Source: Apostichopus japonicus (Eukaryota > Echinodermata > Holothuroidea > Aspidochirotida > Stichopodidae). Taken from it: a DNA stretch of 64,000 bases. Shown here piece after piece: positions 1 to 12,565 of the stretch; positions within the stretch are counted from its first letter, which is position 1; each line of letters starts with the position of its first letter. Under the pieces are notes generated by a model that worked only from the letters and a program-made list of their open reading frames with translations, did not search any database and was not told where the DNA came from. The stretch is taken from assembly GCF_037975245.1 (NCBI RefSeq), contig NC_092581.1, positions 13,917,303 through 13,981,302 of the forward strand, written 5' to 3'. A program made the position numbers and the translations under genes.

Positions 1-283
1 TCAGCAGTTATTTTTACGACGCTTAAGAGACCACAAATGTGGGAGAAACCCGCAAGGGCTTATGGATTACAACTTACACGTCGGGTGGCTTCCAATTCAA
101 CATTTTAACTCAAATTTTGAATCTTATTTTAGAAAGTCATTTCAGATGGGAAAACCGTAGATTGCTCTTGGATGAAAAACCCACCTTACTATGACCCGGC
201 CGGGAATCGAACCCCGAACCTCCCGATTGCTAAGCCTCATTGCTTCAAATGCCACCGCCTTTATCCACTCGGCCACAGCACCT
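1..283 (-). mobile_element. tRNA-derived SINE, family A, copy 1 (minus strand)
   Basis: Read on the minus strand, the head has an A-box-like GGCCGAGTGGATAAAGGC and a B-box-like GGTTCGATTCC. This is the internal RNA polymerase III promoter of a Ser/Leu-type tRNA. It is followed by a roughly 190-bp body shared with three other copies in the window. The body holds the block around GGAAGCCACCCGACGTG and ends at the CGTCGTAAAAATAACTG block at the window edge, so any ATT tail is cut off. It is non-coding and the copy may be incomplete at the left edge. Confidence 0.8.
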
Positions 284-1703
284 GATATAAGATCCAAACC
301 TGCGTATTCATGCTTAATCGTGCTTAAATCATGCTTGATCGTGTTAACAAGGTGTTCACCTTTTAGCTTCTGGTGACCTCAAATGGCCTCCACCACAAAC
401 TAGGTATCTTCTCCTTAATATGGGGCACCCACACATCAACGATGAGACTAAACAATGTTTTTCTTTTTGAGATACAATGTTTACAAGATTTTCACATTTT
501 GAACTCTGGTGACCCCAAATGACCTTTGAACTCTACTAAAACATTAGGGTTCCTGAACGAAATATGAGGCATTTAGTGTCTCCATCTTGAGACATCGTGT
601 TCACAACCAGCGTCACATACACACGCACATAGACACACGCCATCAACATCGTATATATATTCCTGTAGTGGCGGACCCACATGCTGTCATCAAGGGATTA
701 GGGATGGGGGCGGTGGGTGGTAGGGAGAATGAAGGGAGCTGAGCAGCTAAACATGAAACATGTCATTTAAGAATGAAACCACCGAACATAATCGGCTCAC
801 ACTACATATGCCTTGCCACTACCCGTATTCCCTCGTCACGCCCCGCCTCCGCTGATATCAGTAAACGCATTATGTTCAACACACGACGTACTGAAATGGG
901 TTGAAGAAAACAGTATCGTCTGACCATACAACATGTTGGCGTTTTCAAAAGTAATATAAACAGAGAGGTTCACTCTTTCAACCTGATTTACTTTTACAGT
1001 CAGTTTTGGAATTGATGGGAAATCCGTGAGATTCGTAAAACAATTTTAACGGAGACATGTTTTAGGAAGTAGTTAAACTATTTCCTATACGTAAACATGG
1101 AGTTAGGAATATGAATTTAAAGGTAACCTGTGGGTTTAAAGACAAATATATGTAAAAAAAAAAACACCAATAAATCCATCATAAAAGCACTATTACTAGA
1201 CCATAAATTGGTTTAATCCTTCCAAAATGTTGTCATATTCCAGGTTTAAAAAAATATCGGTAAAAAAACAATGGTTAAGAAAAAAAAACAATCAACAACT
1301 TTGCAATAAATCCTCCGCGGTCCATCATTCGTATACCCACGCTTCAAAGTAATGCCCCGGTCAACTTCAGTTTATTATTTTTATTTTTATGCATCCATTA
1401 TAACTTTCACCGAATTCGACCAAACTCATAATTTATATGCAGTTAAGCATTTTTGTTCAGCAACGATAGAAGCAGTGTATACACGTGTGCATCAATCATT
1501 CCAACTCGTTTCCCGTGTAATAACCATGAAAACAATGAGTCCATGCATGGTGTAACTATGCGAACGGTAGACTGCATACACCATTGTTGTATTGTATAGT
1601 GTAGAAGTTGTATTAACATCATGTTATTTGACCATGTCAACCTGTCCTGCATGTTATAAGCTCAGGAACTTTTAAACTATGCATCAACTTTAATTAATGT
1701 TAC
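284..1703. other. Intronic DNA of the GMC gene with old repeats
   Basis: This lies downstream of the last visible GMC exon. A degenerate dispersed repeat (about 330-640) carries two copies of a TGACCTCAAATGRCCT-like block, seen again near 8.5 kb and 23.5 kb. About 667-855 begins TAGTGGCGGACC and ends near CGCCTCCGCTG, which looks like a decayed hAT-type MITE. I see no further exon of the GMC gene here. Confidence 0.4.
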
Positions 1704-1897
1704 CTTTTAAAGATATCATCAACTTCTATGTCTTCGATATCTTTAGCGATGTGTTTTGCCGCTGTTTTCATGGCTTCCATTTTATGTAAAGTTGGCGCAT
1801 CTTCTGGGTAGACTGTCGGTTTCAACATATTATACACCCGATCTCGGTACACACCATTGAGGTTATCCACGTCATCGCGTATTTCCTGTGGCCATAC
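1704..1897 (-). CDS. GMC-family FAD oxidoreductase, exon C (last exon in window)
   Basis: On the minus strand a CTTTTCAG acceptor opens the frame VWPQEIRDDVDNLNGVYRDR and a donor AAAAG|GTAACA closes it. The exon is 194 nt, entered in phase 0 and left in phase 2. It continues directly from exon B. The block with RVYNMLKPTVYPEDAPTLHK is the segment that follows the glycine-rich loop in bacterial-type cholesterol oxidase and GMC proteins, where a conserved Y-P-E-D is usual. Later exons, including the substrate-domain and C-terminal catalytic residues, lie outside the window to the left. Confidence 0.85.
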
Positions 1898-4299
1898 CTG
1901 AAAAGATGCGGAAAGATATTTCGAAATAATATTAATAATAATAATGTTAGAGTCACAATAGAGTCACATTATAGAGTCACAAAATAGAATCATAGTGCAG
2001 AGTCACAATGAAGAGTCAAATATAGAGTCCCGTATAGAGTGGCCATATATATGTAGTCAAATACAGAGCCACAATATACGCCGAATATAACAATCATAAA
2101 GAACCATAGACTCACAATATGTAGTTATAATATTAAATGACACTATTTAAGTCACAACTGCTTAATATTAGAGACATTAGAGTCACAAAGTGTCAAACTA
2201 TATGTGGTATGTATATTTTGTGAATGTCTTCTTTGTTCATGTCTTTCAGACAAAGTCCAGAGATGGGCATGGGAGTTACCATGCTAACTGACTAACAACT
2301 TAACACACGTAATGTACAGAGCATTACATGTAAGGCGTCTTTATATAAAGCAGACACGGATTCAGATAGAGCCCCCACCTCACTCCACCCACCCATCCCA
2401 CACCATCCCCCAAACCCACCCATCTTCTGCCTTTTGTGGCACTTACATTAACTAATAACTTAAGTTGGATCATAACCAGCAGATATATTTATCACGCTCT
2501 GTGCGCATGCATCCTTTCCTTTTCGGTTTCCTGAAAAGGAAACCATGGAGTCACTTTTATACCGACCTTGCAATATTAGGAGAGGAACTGCGGATTGCAA
2601 AGTCGTCAATGACTATTACGCGGATCGCAAAGTCGAGAACTACTATTTACGGTGTCCAACACGGGCAGCATACAGAAACGTTGTACTCAAAGCCGAAGCC
2701 AATGTGAATTAATCAGGTCACACCTCCGGAATTTATGCATGCTAAGTTCTTCAATACCGCCCTTAATCCCTTTCGGAAAACAATTCATACTGAACTTTTC
2801 GCACGAAGTACTATATAGTATTTACTGTGTTTAGGTTGTAATGAAAGTAATGTATCTCCCACCACACCCGCCTATTACGAGAAATCCTGGAATCCGCCAC
2901 TGATAAGACACAGAACCTGGATGGAAGTGAAACGTAGGAAAGAAGAAACCTTGATCTTAAAGCATAAAAACAGTCGTTTGTTATATAAACAGCTGCATGG
3001 CGACGAAACAAAAATTGTATCTAACTCGGCAGACAAAAAAATGTTTTTTTCAGGACCAAATAATCACCGTGTTGGCACTTGATATGGATTGTACGGAAGT
3101 ACACGTTCATCCACGCAATTAATTGGTTGAGCTCCCTATAGATGGAGTTCCCAGGTTCACTGTCAGTAACGGTCCAACCACGCCACATGCTTGTAGCGAG
3201 TCAATTCATTTGAAGGTCGAGTCCAGTCGTTATACCTGTAACTTTCCTAACCGTTGAGTCGAGTCGAGCCATAGACTGGAGTCACTGAGGTCACTTGAGT
3301 CTGAGTTAGACATGTGCTAAAAATGGTCACAAAAGCATAAAAAAACTACAACATAGTCCAGTTTTAAGTAATCATTTGACAGTTTGTCAGTCTGTGGATA
3401 TTAATCTTCGAGTTATCCATCACTCTGGCACAATATTCTGTCTGGCTGAAATACGACGGATCAACCCGATTTCGCTAAGTGTTTGTTTGTGTAATCCAGA
3501 ATTGTTGCCGATTCAATTAGTAGGCCCGCGAAAGGTCTCTGTTCCAAACTACACTCATTATACTGTTCTCCTAACACGAATGAGTTTAAATACTGGCTCA
3601 GTGATGAACGTTATTGTTAATATATGAAAGGGCTTGACAATACATATCAAAGGTGTTAATCATAAGCACCCAAAACCTTTACACGTTCTCGATGTAGTCG
3701 AAAGACCAATCAATGGCTGTGGAACCGGGTTTCCATGTATGGCGTGTAATTGGGGGCAAAATAACCAACATAATCAGTTTCCCGAAGTTATTACAAAGGA
3801 AACACAAACAAAAAAATCTAGGTCTCACAGTTCTGCTGTTCCTGTTTCCTTGGAAATATTGCAGCAGTTGTTTTTTTGACATTTTCTTGTCAAATACTAA
3901 TTGGGATTTGCATAGAATAATCTAGTAACCTGGGTCGTGTAAAGTTGGATGTGAAACTCGTTACCTTCAGCGAGGTGGGCGCTAAATAGATTTCCTGTAT
4001 TTGCTTATTTTAAACGGATGAGGTTTAGCATTTTGAAACGCTTAACTCAAAACTCACAATATATTTATTTTCGAAGGCTGCTCTTTCATTGTTAAAATGA
4101 TACAGAGGTTCCCTGGTACTTCCATACATAAACATTATATACCGACACACAGGACATCGGCTGTCCTATAATTGAACTGTTATGTTTGCTTTGACATAGA
4201 TAATACACACTGAGTGCAGCGATGTCGTTATGCTGATTGTTTGCATCGGGTTAAATTAATCTCCAAATTCTCATCAAGTAGCTGTCACCGTGACATCGG
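1898..4299. other. GMC intron 3, left part
   Basis: The interval holds the AGAGTCACA minisatellite (1945-2200). It also has a solo minus-strand CAGTGGCGGATTCC terminus near 2890-2903 that looks like a decayed hAT-type end. Short open frames occur on both strands between 2465 and 3925, but none has family resemblance or splice signals that fit a gene. I see nothing else. Confidence 0.4.
1945..2200. repeat. Degenerate AGAGTCACAATA minisatellite
   Basis: A 12-15 bp word close to AGAGTCACAATA recurs about ten times with decay, and spacing becomes irregular toward the right. It lies in intron 3 of the GMC gene. Confidence 0.7.
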
Positions 4300-4620
4300 T
4301 GTAATATTCTACACCAGGTTGAACACTGGTCTGACTCCTAAACACCCCTCCCCCCCCCTCAAAATCCCATCCCTGCCTTCCCTCTCTAAATATAAACGCT
4401 TCCATCGAAGTCTCTGCATTACTTGGTTATTGAGACAGAAAGGTTCGAGTGTTTTTAACTTATTTCTAGAAAACCATCGAACCTCTCGATCACAGTTTCG
4501 AACCCCGTGGGTCAGCATGCATTCAAATCCACAGTGGCGTTCATGAGAAACCTCACCGCCGAGCCCACTGCATTGTGAGACCGCAATGTCGTTAGGACAA
4601 AAGAAGCAAAATTCAAGGCT
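4300..4620 (-). pseudogene. Decayed tandem duplicate of GMC exon B and its intron flank
   Basis: About 4300-4620 aligns along its length with 4630-4945, which contains the real exon B. Shared blocks include TTGAACAYTGGT, a C-run, ATCGAAG, the Y-rich flank, CGTGGGTC and CCGCCGAGCCCAC. Read on the minus strand the copy keeps a ghost of the glycine-rich loop (GLGG then MNATVDLNA). It has lost a base near the loop, carries a TGA before the DPR position and lacks the intact donor, so it cannot replace exon B. It lies downstream of the true exon, inside intron 3. Confidence 0.75.
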
Positions 4621-4808
4621 GTACTTTCTTCACCATTGAACATTGGTGTTACCCCCTTCTGCCCATCCCCCCCCCCTCACTATCCCTTCTTCGAATCTCA
4701 AACCTGTATCGAAGCTCTTGGATTGCTTGTGAAAACCGCAATGATCGAGTTTTTCACAGTATTTCTCGTAAAAACCAGTTCCTCCCCCACGACCGTAAAC
4801 TACTTTAC

Positions 4809-4942
4809 CTCATCTTGATAGACTCGTGGGTCTGTATCCAATCCCACGTTAGCGTTTATGAGAGATCCACCGCCGAGCCCACACCCTTGTAATACGGCCA
4901 CGTCATCACCCATTACGACGTCAAAAAGGTTTGTTGGACTCC
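4809..4942 (-). CDS. GMC-family FAD oxidoreductase, exon B (glycine-rich FAD loop)
   Basis: The acceptor TTTGCAG and donor GATGAG|GTAAAG bound 134 nt. The first two bases complete a Gly codon begun in exon A, and the exon ends in phase 0. The peptide includes SPTNLFDVVMGDDVAVLQGC and then GLGGGSLINANVGLDTDPRV. The GCGLGGGSLINAN block is the FAD-binding signature of GMC oxidoreductases and is close to the GCGLGGTSLINAN form of bacterial cholesterol-oxidase-like enzymes (family knowledge). Confidence 0.9.
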
Positions 4943-5527
4943 CTGCAAATACATGAAGAAGAGGCAATGTTAAGGCGATATACAAATATACATATGCAAA
5001 TATGTAAGTATGCAAGTATACAAATATACAAAATACAAAAATGTAGGTACGGGAGTATGGAAAGTCGTTTTCACATTAAATCCAGACTTTCATGTAATCT
5101 GCAACATTTTTGCTTATTTCAGAACTTAAAAAATATATCTGAACTTGAATTTCAGATACCTGAACTAGAATTTCAAATGTCTGAAATTCTGGGGTAAAAA
5201 TATCTGAAGCTTATGTTAAGATAGCAGCAAAATGAAACTTGACTAACCAGTTTAACGAACTTTTATTACAATGGAAGTTTAGTACTGGATTGTCTACGAA
5301 TAAAAGTACCACACCAATGCATTATTCAAGCATATTTCATGTATCGCTTACAGCACTCAGATTTAATTGACACATGAGGAACAATGGCTCGATCTCATAC
5401 CTAATGAAAAGTGACCAATATGTTTAGGAGAAAAACATCATGTTAGGTATGTTACCATGCACGATGCAATTTTTGTTTACGGAAATGTCAAGTATTTGTA
5501 GTGAAGCAGAGGTCAGAAGACTTGTTC

Positions 5528-5610
5528 GACCTTCACTGGGTGGAGTTAAGGGTGGGGTTGAGGGTGGGGAGGGGAAGGGGAAGGGGAAGCGGAGGGTGGG
5601 AGGGGAGGGG
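5528..5610 (+). repeat. G-rich tract with quadruplex potential
   Basis: Many runs of three to four G separated by one to three bases occur on the plus strand, including GGGGAAGGGGAAGGGGAAGC. This fits the G-quadruplex pattern. No function is implied. Confidence 0.6.
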
Positions 5611-8454
5611 ATTTGCATCAACCCCCATTAATAGGTCGATTTCTCATTTCTATAATAATGAAGTCAGAGGCATCACTCGGGATGGCCAGCATATCCATCT
5701 TTCCATGCAGTGATGTTGGGTGGATGCATGCATGCATTTTAAATGTTACATCGAGAACACACAGCTTATAGGCTTTGGTATAACAACATCGATTTGATTT
5801 ATCAGTACATGGTTCAAATTACCAACAGCGACAACCTTTGAATGACAAAACATGTTTTTCAGGTAATAAAATCGGTGTCTTCTCGGAATGTTTGATAGGT
5901 GGTTACAACTTTCAGGTTGGAAGGCCTATTTAGTACCCTGTAGTGTAAAACTATACGACTAAGTTGATATATGGCACACGTACAGATGAAGTCCGTGCTT
6001 CAAAAACAATTTACTTTAACGAGCATATGTCTTTCTGTATAGCTATTTGCGACAATGTTGCATTCGCTCATCGAGTTCCTGCATGCTAACTTCTTTCCAC
6101 GGGAGCTTGCTGAGCTGTATATACTGTAAAGTAACGCCCGTTCTTGCCTTCCTTAGTAAATACCTACGATACAATGTAACGGTATTGGGGAACAAACGAT
6201 GGAGAAGAAACAATAGACCTCTCCCCCTAATCCCCCTCCCCCCCCCCCCATCTCCCTCTCTATCCGGGGATATTCAAAGCTAGTGTAAACCTTCCACGGT
6301 ACATTACGTGACGTGAGGTACTGGAACAAGTGGAATTACAAAACAGTTTAGTATAAATTTAGTTTTCTGCAAACGAGGTATATGGTGGGATTGGGGTGGG
6401 TTGCGCAGAGGGGGGGTGGGTGTAGTCATGCAGTATAGTGTAGAATCTCACCGCGGAGCTTTAACATAAAATTTGTATAAAAAATCCTTCCCATACGATA
6501 TTCAGGGGAACATTCCACACTGTACACCACAGGAATCTGCACAAAATTTCACTGCAGTCCGTCTGGCAGAACAATTTTGTACCAACCCCATCTTTATACC
6601 ACCATCCATTACACAGGTTTCAGATAAATAAGATTATTTTCTCCGTCGAGCGACAGAAGAGGAAATATGTCTTCTCATGGGAGTTAAATCCTTCAAATGT
6701 GAAATAAAACCTTTCAATGCGTTGCATCCGATTTCACTTTTCCACCTTTTACAGGGTGACCCTATGCACCCAGGTGTCGAAGTGATTGGTTGCGCAGACA
6801 GATTCACAATACCAAAGAATGCCCTTTCACACGACACCAGAGAGGGAAGATGATCGACCAGGAATTCATTTGTGTAGTAAATCTAGAATGCCTGGTTAAC
6901 GTGATTACGTGCGTATACCGCAAAGGGAACAAACCAGAATACAAACGCATTGAGATTTCGATGAGTTCATTGCACTAAACTTCTGCTTGTAAACCAGAAA
7001 TAGCTGGTCTTGTACTCAATGTGATGCATCCACACACCAAGTATGAGAAGATCAACGCATCCTGAAGGTGTACTTAGCGGTGTTTTGTACACAAGTTGTT
7101 CGGTATCCAGAACATCTGGAAATATTTCGTTAAAAAAAACTGACTTCCTTTCTATACCTGTTTTACACATTTCTTGCAACACAATGCAATACACGGCTAC
7201 AGTGCTATTTGTTACAATGAAGGAACTAACCAGCGTGAGGTATACAACACTGTTTACAATAGAATGGAAGTTTTTCTTATTATCCTTGCAATTCCACAAA
7301 TAATAAATATACCGTTCTTTGCAGAGTGGTAAAGATTTGGACAATGAAATCCAATGTATAACAAACAGTTTACACCTTTGGAAACAACGTGTTCAAGCAA
7401 TTAACTCCGGTTCCACAGGTCTATATTTATATGTGTACTACGCAGTGTTATTAATAAGTAAAAAATAAGTGTATTTACAGTGTTTTCTCTTCTAATTCTG
7501 TTACTACGCGTAACGTTAACGCCCCGCCTATACTACCTTTCATGTGTTGCCGCTATTTCAGGCACTCTTTTTTGATGTACCGGTTTTTGCATAGAGCATT
7601 TGTTCATTGCTTTTTGTAGTCTGTAAGGGTATAGGCTATAGTATAGCCTTTGCCGGTATATGTAGTGCGCACTGTATATGCTGCCCCATAGGATTAACAC
7701 GGACAGACGGGGCTGTCTTATAAAGTCATTCGAGCAATTCAACCGCACTTAAAAGTAGAAAATTACAAAACCTGTTCATGTTTAGTGTAGTAAGTTTCGT
7801 AGACGTATTTCACAATTCTGAAATCGCTGAAAAGGCGCATTATAGGCATAAACAATAACCATTTCAAAGACTCTGCTAAAAAAAAATAGCGAGTATAAAG
7901 AACAATCAGTAATAAAAGAAACGTCGTGTGTCTCGCTTGGTATGACCTCTTTATTATATGTTATTTTATTATAGTCAAGTTAAAATTCAAATATGACAAA
8001 ATATTTCGAAAATTCAAAGGGTAGGCTAATCAGGATCGCTTTTGCTTAGTAAGAAAGTTTCCACGAAAACTTTCTTGCATCACAAAATTAGGACAAAAGA
8101 AGTGCGTCAATTATTACCGTCTATCTCTTGCTACAGTTTACATAAAATATATCGTCCTTGCAATTTAAACTACTGTATCCCGTTATCTGTTTCATAACAA
8201 ATCCATAACAAAGTGTGTTTAATCACCTATCCCTAATTAGTACAGCTTCATTTTCACATTGAAGAATGCAGGCGCCGTAAATCAGAAGTCATTCCTTGCC
8301 ATATTTTCCAGAAGAACATTAAACAGTAAAACTGAAAACAAGATTTCTAATCGTTGCCCATTATACTGCATTCATGGGATAAGCAAGGTTCTTGCACAAA
8401 TGCGGACTTACCTATCAAGTACAAAGTTCTAGAAAGTTTTCTTTTGACAGTTAT

Positions 8455-8665
8455 TAGGTTTACAAGGTGTTACCTCAAATGACCTTACCTCAAATGACAT
8501 GCTCCACCAATTGTAATAAGATGCTTGTTCTCAACAAGAAGGATCTACATACCAACTATGAACTATAAGCAAGATGTACCTTTTCGGAGTTGCTGTGTTA
8601 ACATGTTTTACATACTTTGACCTCTATTGACTTCAAATGACCTTTGAGCTGTACCAATTTCTTTC
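8455..8665. repeat. Dispersed TGACCTCAAATGACCT repeat, copy 2
   Basis: The region has the same word order as 330-640 and 23500-23840: an ACAAGGTGTT block, TGACCT...CAAATGACCT, a block with TACCAACTATGA, then a second TTCAAATGACCTTTGA. It is an old interspersed family with no coding capacity. Confidence 0.55.
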
Positions 8666-9023
8666 TGGTTCTTGTATATATTCATATAGGCCTACGTTTG
8701 GTTGGGTGGCGTCTTTCTTGGCGCAGCGTGCTCTATGGCCGGTGGACAGAGCGTTCGAAAACAGTATAAGGTCGCCATATATCATGATGCTAATCTACTC
8801 GAAATCAATTGTGAACCTTAATTGACAAATAAAGAATACCCCCCCCCCCTGGGACCTTCGTCAGCAATACTTGGCAGTTCAATGTCTACTGAACTTTGGT
8901 TCGTTAGCTAACTTTCTAAGTTTATGCATTGTTTTTATAAAAAAAAATATGGTCTCAACAATTAATATTTCGTGAGCCTGACATGCGGCCTCTAATGGTC
9001 GAGTATGCATACAAATTATTATA

Positions 9024-9185
9024 CAAATAATGAATGGTTATGAGTGCAATAGTGCAAATATTTCATGAGTTGAAAGATGGAATGTTCCATTCAACGAGGC
9101 GCAGCCGAGTTGAATGGAACAAATTACATCTTTCAACGAATGAAATATTTGCACTATTGCACGAATGGAAACCATTCATTATTTG
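9024..9185. repeat. 162-bp near-perfect inverted repeat (foldback element)
   Basis: The left arm 9024-9095 (starting CAAATAATGAATGG) is the reverse complement of 9109-9185 with a few mismatches. The arms surround a 13-bp loop GAGGCGCAGCCGA. The arms carry TGCAATAGTGCAAATATTTC and TTGAAAGATG blocks. The long open frame at 9034-9432 is a by-product of this palindrome. It may be a complete MITE or the end of a larger element reaching about 9420. Confidence 0.85.
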
Positions 9186-12170
9186 TTTTATACAACATAT
9201 TATATTAAGATGGGTAAAATGCACTCATGCAACAGATTGTTTTGAACAGGCAGGTTTCTCTGCTCTCTTACCATTCAAAAAAATGCTACCAAAAAAGTAT
9301 AACCCATGGTTCTATTTCATAGAGTGGAATAGAGCGGATTTTGCATGCAATCAACGAGCAATTGACCAATCAAATGACCAGAATACAATTAGGTGTTGTA
9401 TAAAGCGCAATATGCAGCGGAAGGCAATGTAAAGCACATATAGTTTCAGCAGGCATTTAAACGCATGCGCTACAGAAATATGTCAATTCATTGCCGTAAT
9501 CATTTGCATTCGAATATTCCCCATGCACATCCGGAAATCCTGTTATCCGTTTACGCTGGAATTCTCTATTTGTTCTGGCTTCCTCCAAATTTGTCTTAAT
9601 AAGTAGAATATGCCTTTATTTGGACGTAATTTGTCAACTGAAACTATATGCATTTCTTTATTTAGTTTAACAACCTTAACAATATACCACCCACTCAGCA
9701 AACGGAGGTGCAACAATTCCCAAAAGAGAAAGCGCTTGTCTGAGATTATTTGACGAAAGCATGACGTGACGTCATAGGTGACTAACGCTAAATAGTCTAG
9801 CTATGCTTCACCAGGCGTGACCACAACTTCAATAACTTTCCAACCGAATCTCATTCATGGTGTTACATAAAATCACGCACACACACCAAGAAAAGACTTT
9901 CCGAGCCTTTTTATTTAACGATTAGATACCCTCGACAAGTACCTCCGGAAAAATGCAAGGAATTTGAGGTTAAAGTGATTCTGTTCGTTTGGTAAAAGGA
10001 AATACGTGGAAAACAAGTGGCCGACATTTACACAATCCCACACTATGCTTCAACTCAATACGCATTTCTTGACCTTAACAATTTAACAACCTTTAACAAC
10101 CTTTCGAAGGGGTTAGAAGAAGTACCGTATATAGTTCAAACCTATATGCATCCCGTTTATGAAGCAAAAATAACCGGTTAAGTGAGATCATTAAGCCGCC
10201 AGTTAATGTAATAGATTCCTATTAACACGTTCTTCACATTTTTCTTCCGTCTACATTCCTTCCATGGAACGCCAAATATGAAACTTTGATAATTGATATC
10301 AAGGCTTTCTCGTGGATTAGACTTTTTTACAATCGTACAAAATTTGATAGAGGGTCAATGACTCCATCAACGTTAAATTCGTGTTTCTCAAATATGTCCA
10401 CTGCTCTCACACCCTGTTTATGTAACGACAACTTATTCCATGTGATTTTCTTCTCACTCCACTCACGTTCTCTCCCCTCCTATCCCCATTTCTGTACCCC
10501 GAAGTAATGCACCCTCCTATCCCCATTTCTGTACCCCGAAGTAATGCATTCTGTGTGTTATAGTTTAATATTGTAACGTTCACTTCTTAGCAATTTCTTT
10601 ATACTTATATATATATACAAATATGACGACCTGTATATGCGATATATGTGGCGATCTGTACACCGAATGTTATTATTGTAGTGCGCATGCGCGATACAAT
10701 ATTGGCATTACTATGGCCAATGGACGATACCTACATGATTGGACGTTGAAGCGCCCTCACTTTGTAGGTACCTACATGACTATACGGTTTGCTATCCGCC
10801 CAAAAAGTGACATCATGAACAACCGAAAAGTTCTTCCTAATACTGCAAGCACTCCACGCGCACTACAATACTGCGTATTTGCTGGCAAATGCAGTTCCCT
10901 AACGTGTATAAACTAGAAAGGCTCTATGCACCTATACTTTCATACTTTACACACTTTTCACGGAAAACCAATTCTCAAAGCCTGAGAACCTTTAAATCCA
11001 TGATAAGCCTTATCTTTTGTATTCCTATTGTGTATTGGGTAACACGTGTTACGTAAGAGCGCTTTGTAAACCTGAAATGAATGCAATTTAACCCACTCCC
11101 AGCAGAAACGGTATAATCTTCTCACGTGTGATTCATAAGTTTTCTTGTGCTCTTATTCTTCTAAACAACGGACGAAATACTACTTGGAAAGTCATTAAGA
11201 TTTGGGAAACCTGGCGGAATGCTACACACAAACCAATACATCGTCGTTAGTCTATGCATGTGATGATTGCTGATATGTTCTTTTGTGTTTGACATCGTTA
11301 CGAAAGAACAGAAATATTTCTATCTGAAAATCTTCCTCCGCCCCTGGGACACCCCCCCTCCCATACATGGTTCTCCACTAGGGCGGTCCCTGTTTCCCAG
11401 TCAATAATAGCTTATCCCCACCCCCCCCCCACCCCCATTAAAAATATCCTACTCACTTCTGGACTCGCATAAGTGATGGTAAGTTGGAAGTTGACTATAC
11501 TGTGCTCTCTTAGTTTAGTTCTTTGGGGGTTTGTTTTCCTTGACTTGGCAACAATTACTGGGACCTTCAGTCGTGTTAACCCACAGAACCAATGTAAATG
11601 GACAGCAGCTGCCTGGTTTAACATATGGCTGGATTATTAATTGGGAGTTCAACAAATTCCGATCACTGACCAATAACAATGCGATAAAAATTACACTATT
11701 TCTATATTCATCATCAAGATCGATAAAACTTTCTGATAATGAAGCAAAAGAAAAATAGCTTTTTTTTGCACTTTGCGAAATGATTTTGCCAATCTCTGCA
11801 TATATACTTATGTGTGGTTGCGGTCTGTACTTTTGCATGTGTAAAATTGACTGTCTATGTAAATATAGCATCGTATCAATCGACTGTTAAATTGGCAACG
11901 TATATATTTATAGGCCTATTGTGATTCCAAAGAGATATGAATCCAAATCAATTCTCTGACGAACACGGTACGCAAATCAACTGAACGTGCCTTGAATACG
12001 TCTTTTACTGATTTAACCTTCACGGAACAGCTAAAATTGAGTCAATGTTACTTAACTTGCAGGACTATATTTTCAATGATCGTGTAATATCCCATGAAAC
12101 ATTGAAAAGGAAACTGGACATCCCAAGTTACATTGAAATAGCATTGGATATCCCAATGTACACAGTATTG
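9186..12170. other. GMC intron 2, middle part
   Basis: Apart from a 37-bp tandem duplication near 10483-10550 and simple C-runs near 11351 and 11421, I see nothing that supports a gene, RNA or intact element. Confidence 0.35.
10470..10550. repeat. Tandem duplication of a ~37-bp unit
   Basis: The unit CTCCTATCCCCATTTCTGTA followed by CCCCGAAGTAATGCA occurs twice in direct succession with almost no divergence, so the duplication is recent. Confidence 0.8.
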
Positions 12171-12178
12171 CTCTATAG

Positions 12179-12565
12179 CAGGGGTTCCCTAACTGGGGTG
12201 CATGAACCCCCAGGGGGTGCGTGAGTCCATCCCTGGGGGTTCGTGAGACGTTTCTGAAAGTCAAAACTAGAGTACTTTTTGTTGAACTAAAATCTGATAT
12301 ATCATATAATTTAGTAATGTACAAAAGTCGTACCTATATCGACAGACTCTTTTCGCGTTCCATACGCATATATGTTGCCATAGTACCGTGCCGTGCATTT
12401 TTCATTACATTATTACACTATGAACTTGATCTTTTACGAAGCACTGTTATGCGTATTATAGTATAATAATGACTCAGATCGTGTCTCGAAAAGTTGGGGG
12501 TTCGTGGACTACTCTGACATCCACAGGGGTTCATGGGGGGGGGGGATAAAGTTAGGGAAACCCTG
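12179..12565. mobile_element. hAT-like MITE 1
   Basis: The terminal inverted repeats are CAGGGGTTCCCTAACT on the left and AGTTAGGGAAACCCTG on the right. The flanks are CTCTATAG (12171-12178) and CTCTATAC (12566-12573), an 8-bp target duplication with one mismatch. The size (387 bp), CAGGG-type ends and 8-bp duplication fit non-autonomous hAT elements. Inner CTGGGGGTTCGTGAGA blocks are also inverted. There is no transposase frame. Confidence 0.85.

Larger units (their letters stand above)
4943..9023. other. GMC intron 2, left part
   Basis: This is AT-rich intron. It includes a strong G-run tract at about 5528-5610 and one copy of the TGACCTCAAATGACCT dispersed repeat (about 8455-8665). Part of the same repeat (GATGCATCCACACACCAAGTA) appears near 7023. 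The longest open frames here (6967-7344 minus and 7043-7303 plus) overlap each other on opposite strands and show no known domain. I see no gene. Confidence 0.4.

Noticed and set aside
191-376. tRNA gene call at B-box-like GGTTCGATTCC sites
   Set aside because: The sequence is the head of a SINE repeated four times, with unpaired stems and a shared non-tRNA body.
6967-7344. 125-codon minus frame overlapping an 86-codon plus frame
   Set aside because: No domain; overlapping opposite frames are typical of chance.
9034-9432. 132-codon plus frame
   Set aside because: Its first half is the 162-bp palindrome and the rest has no family resemblance.
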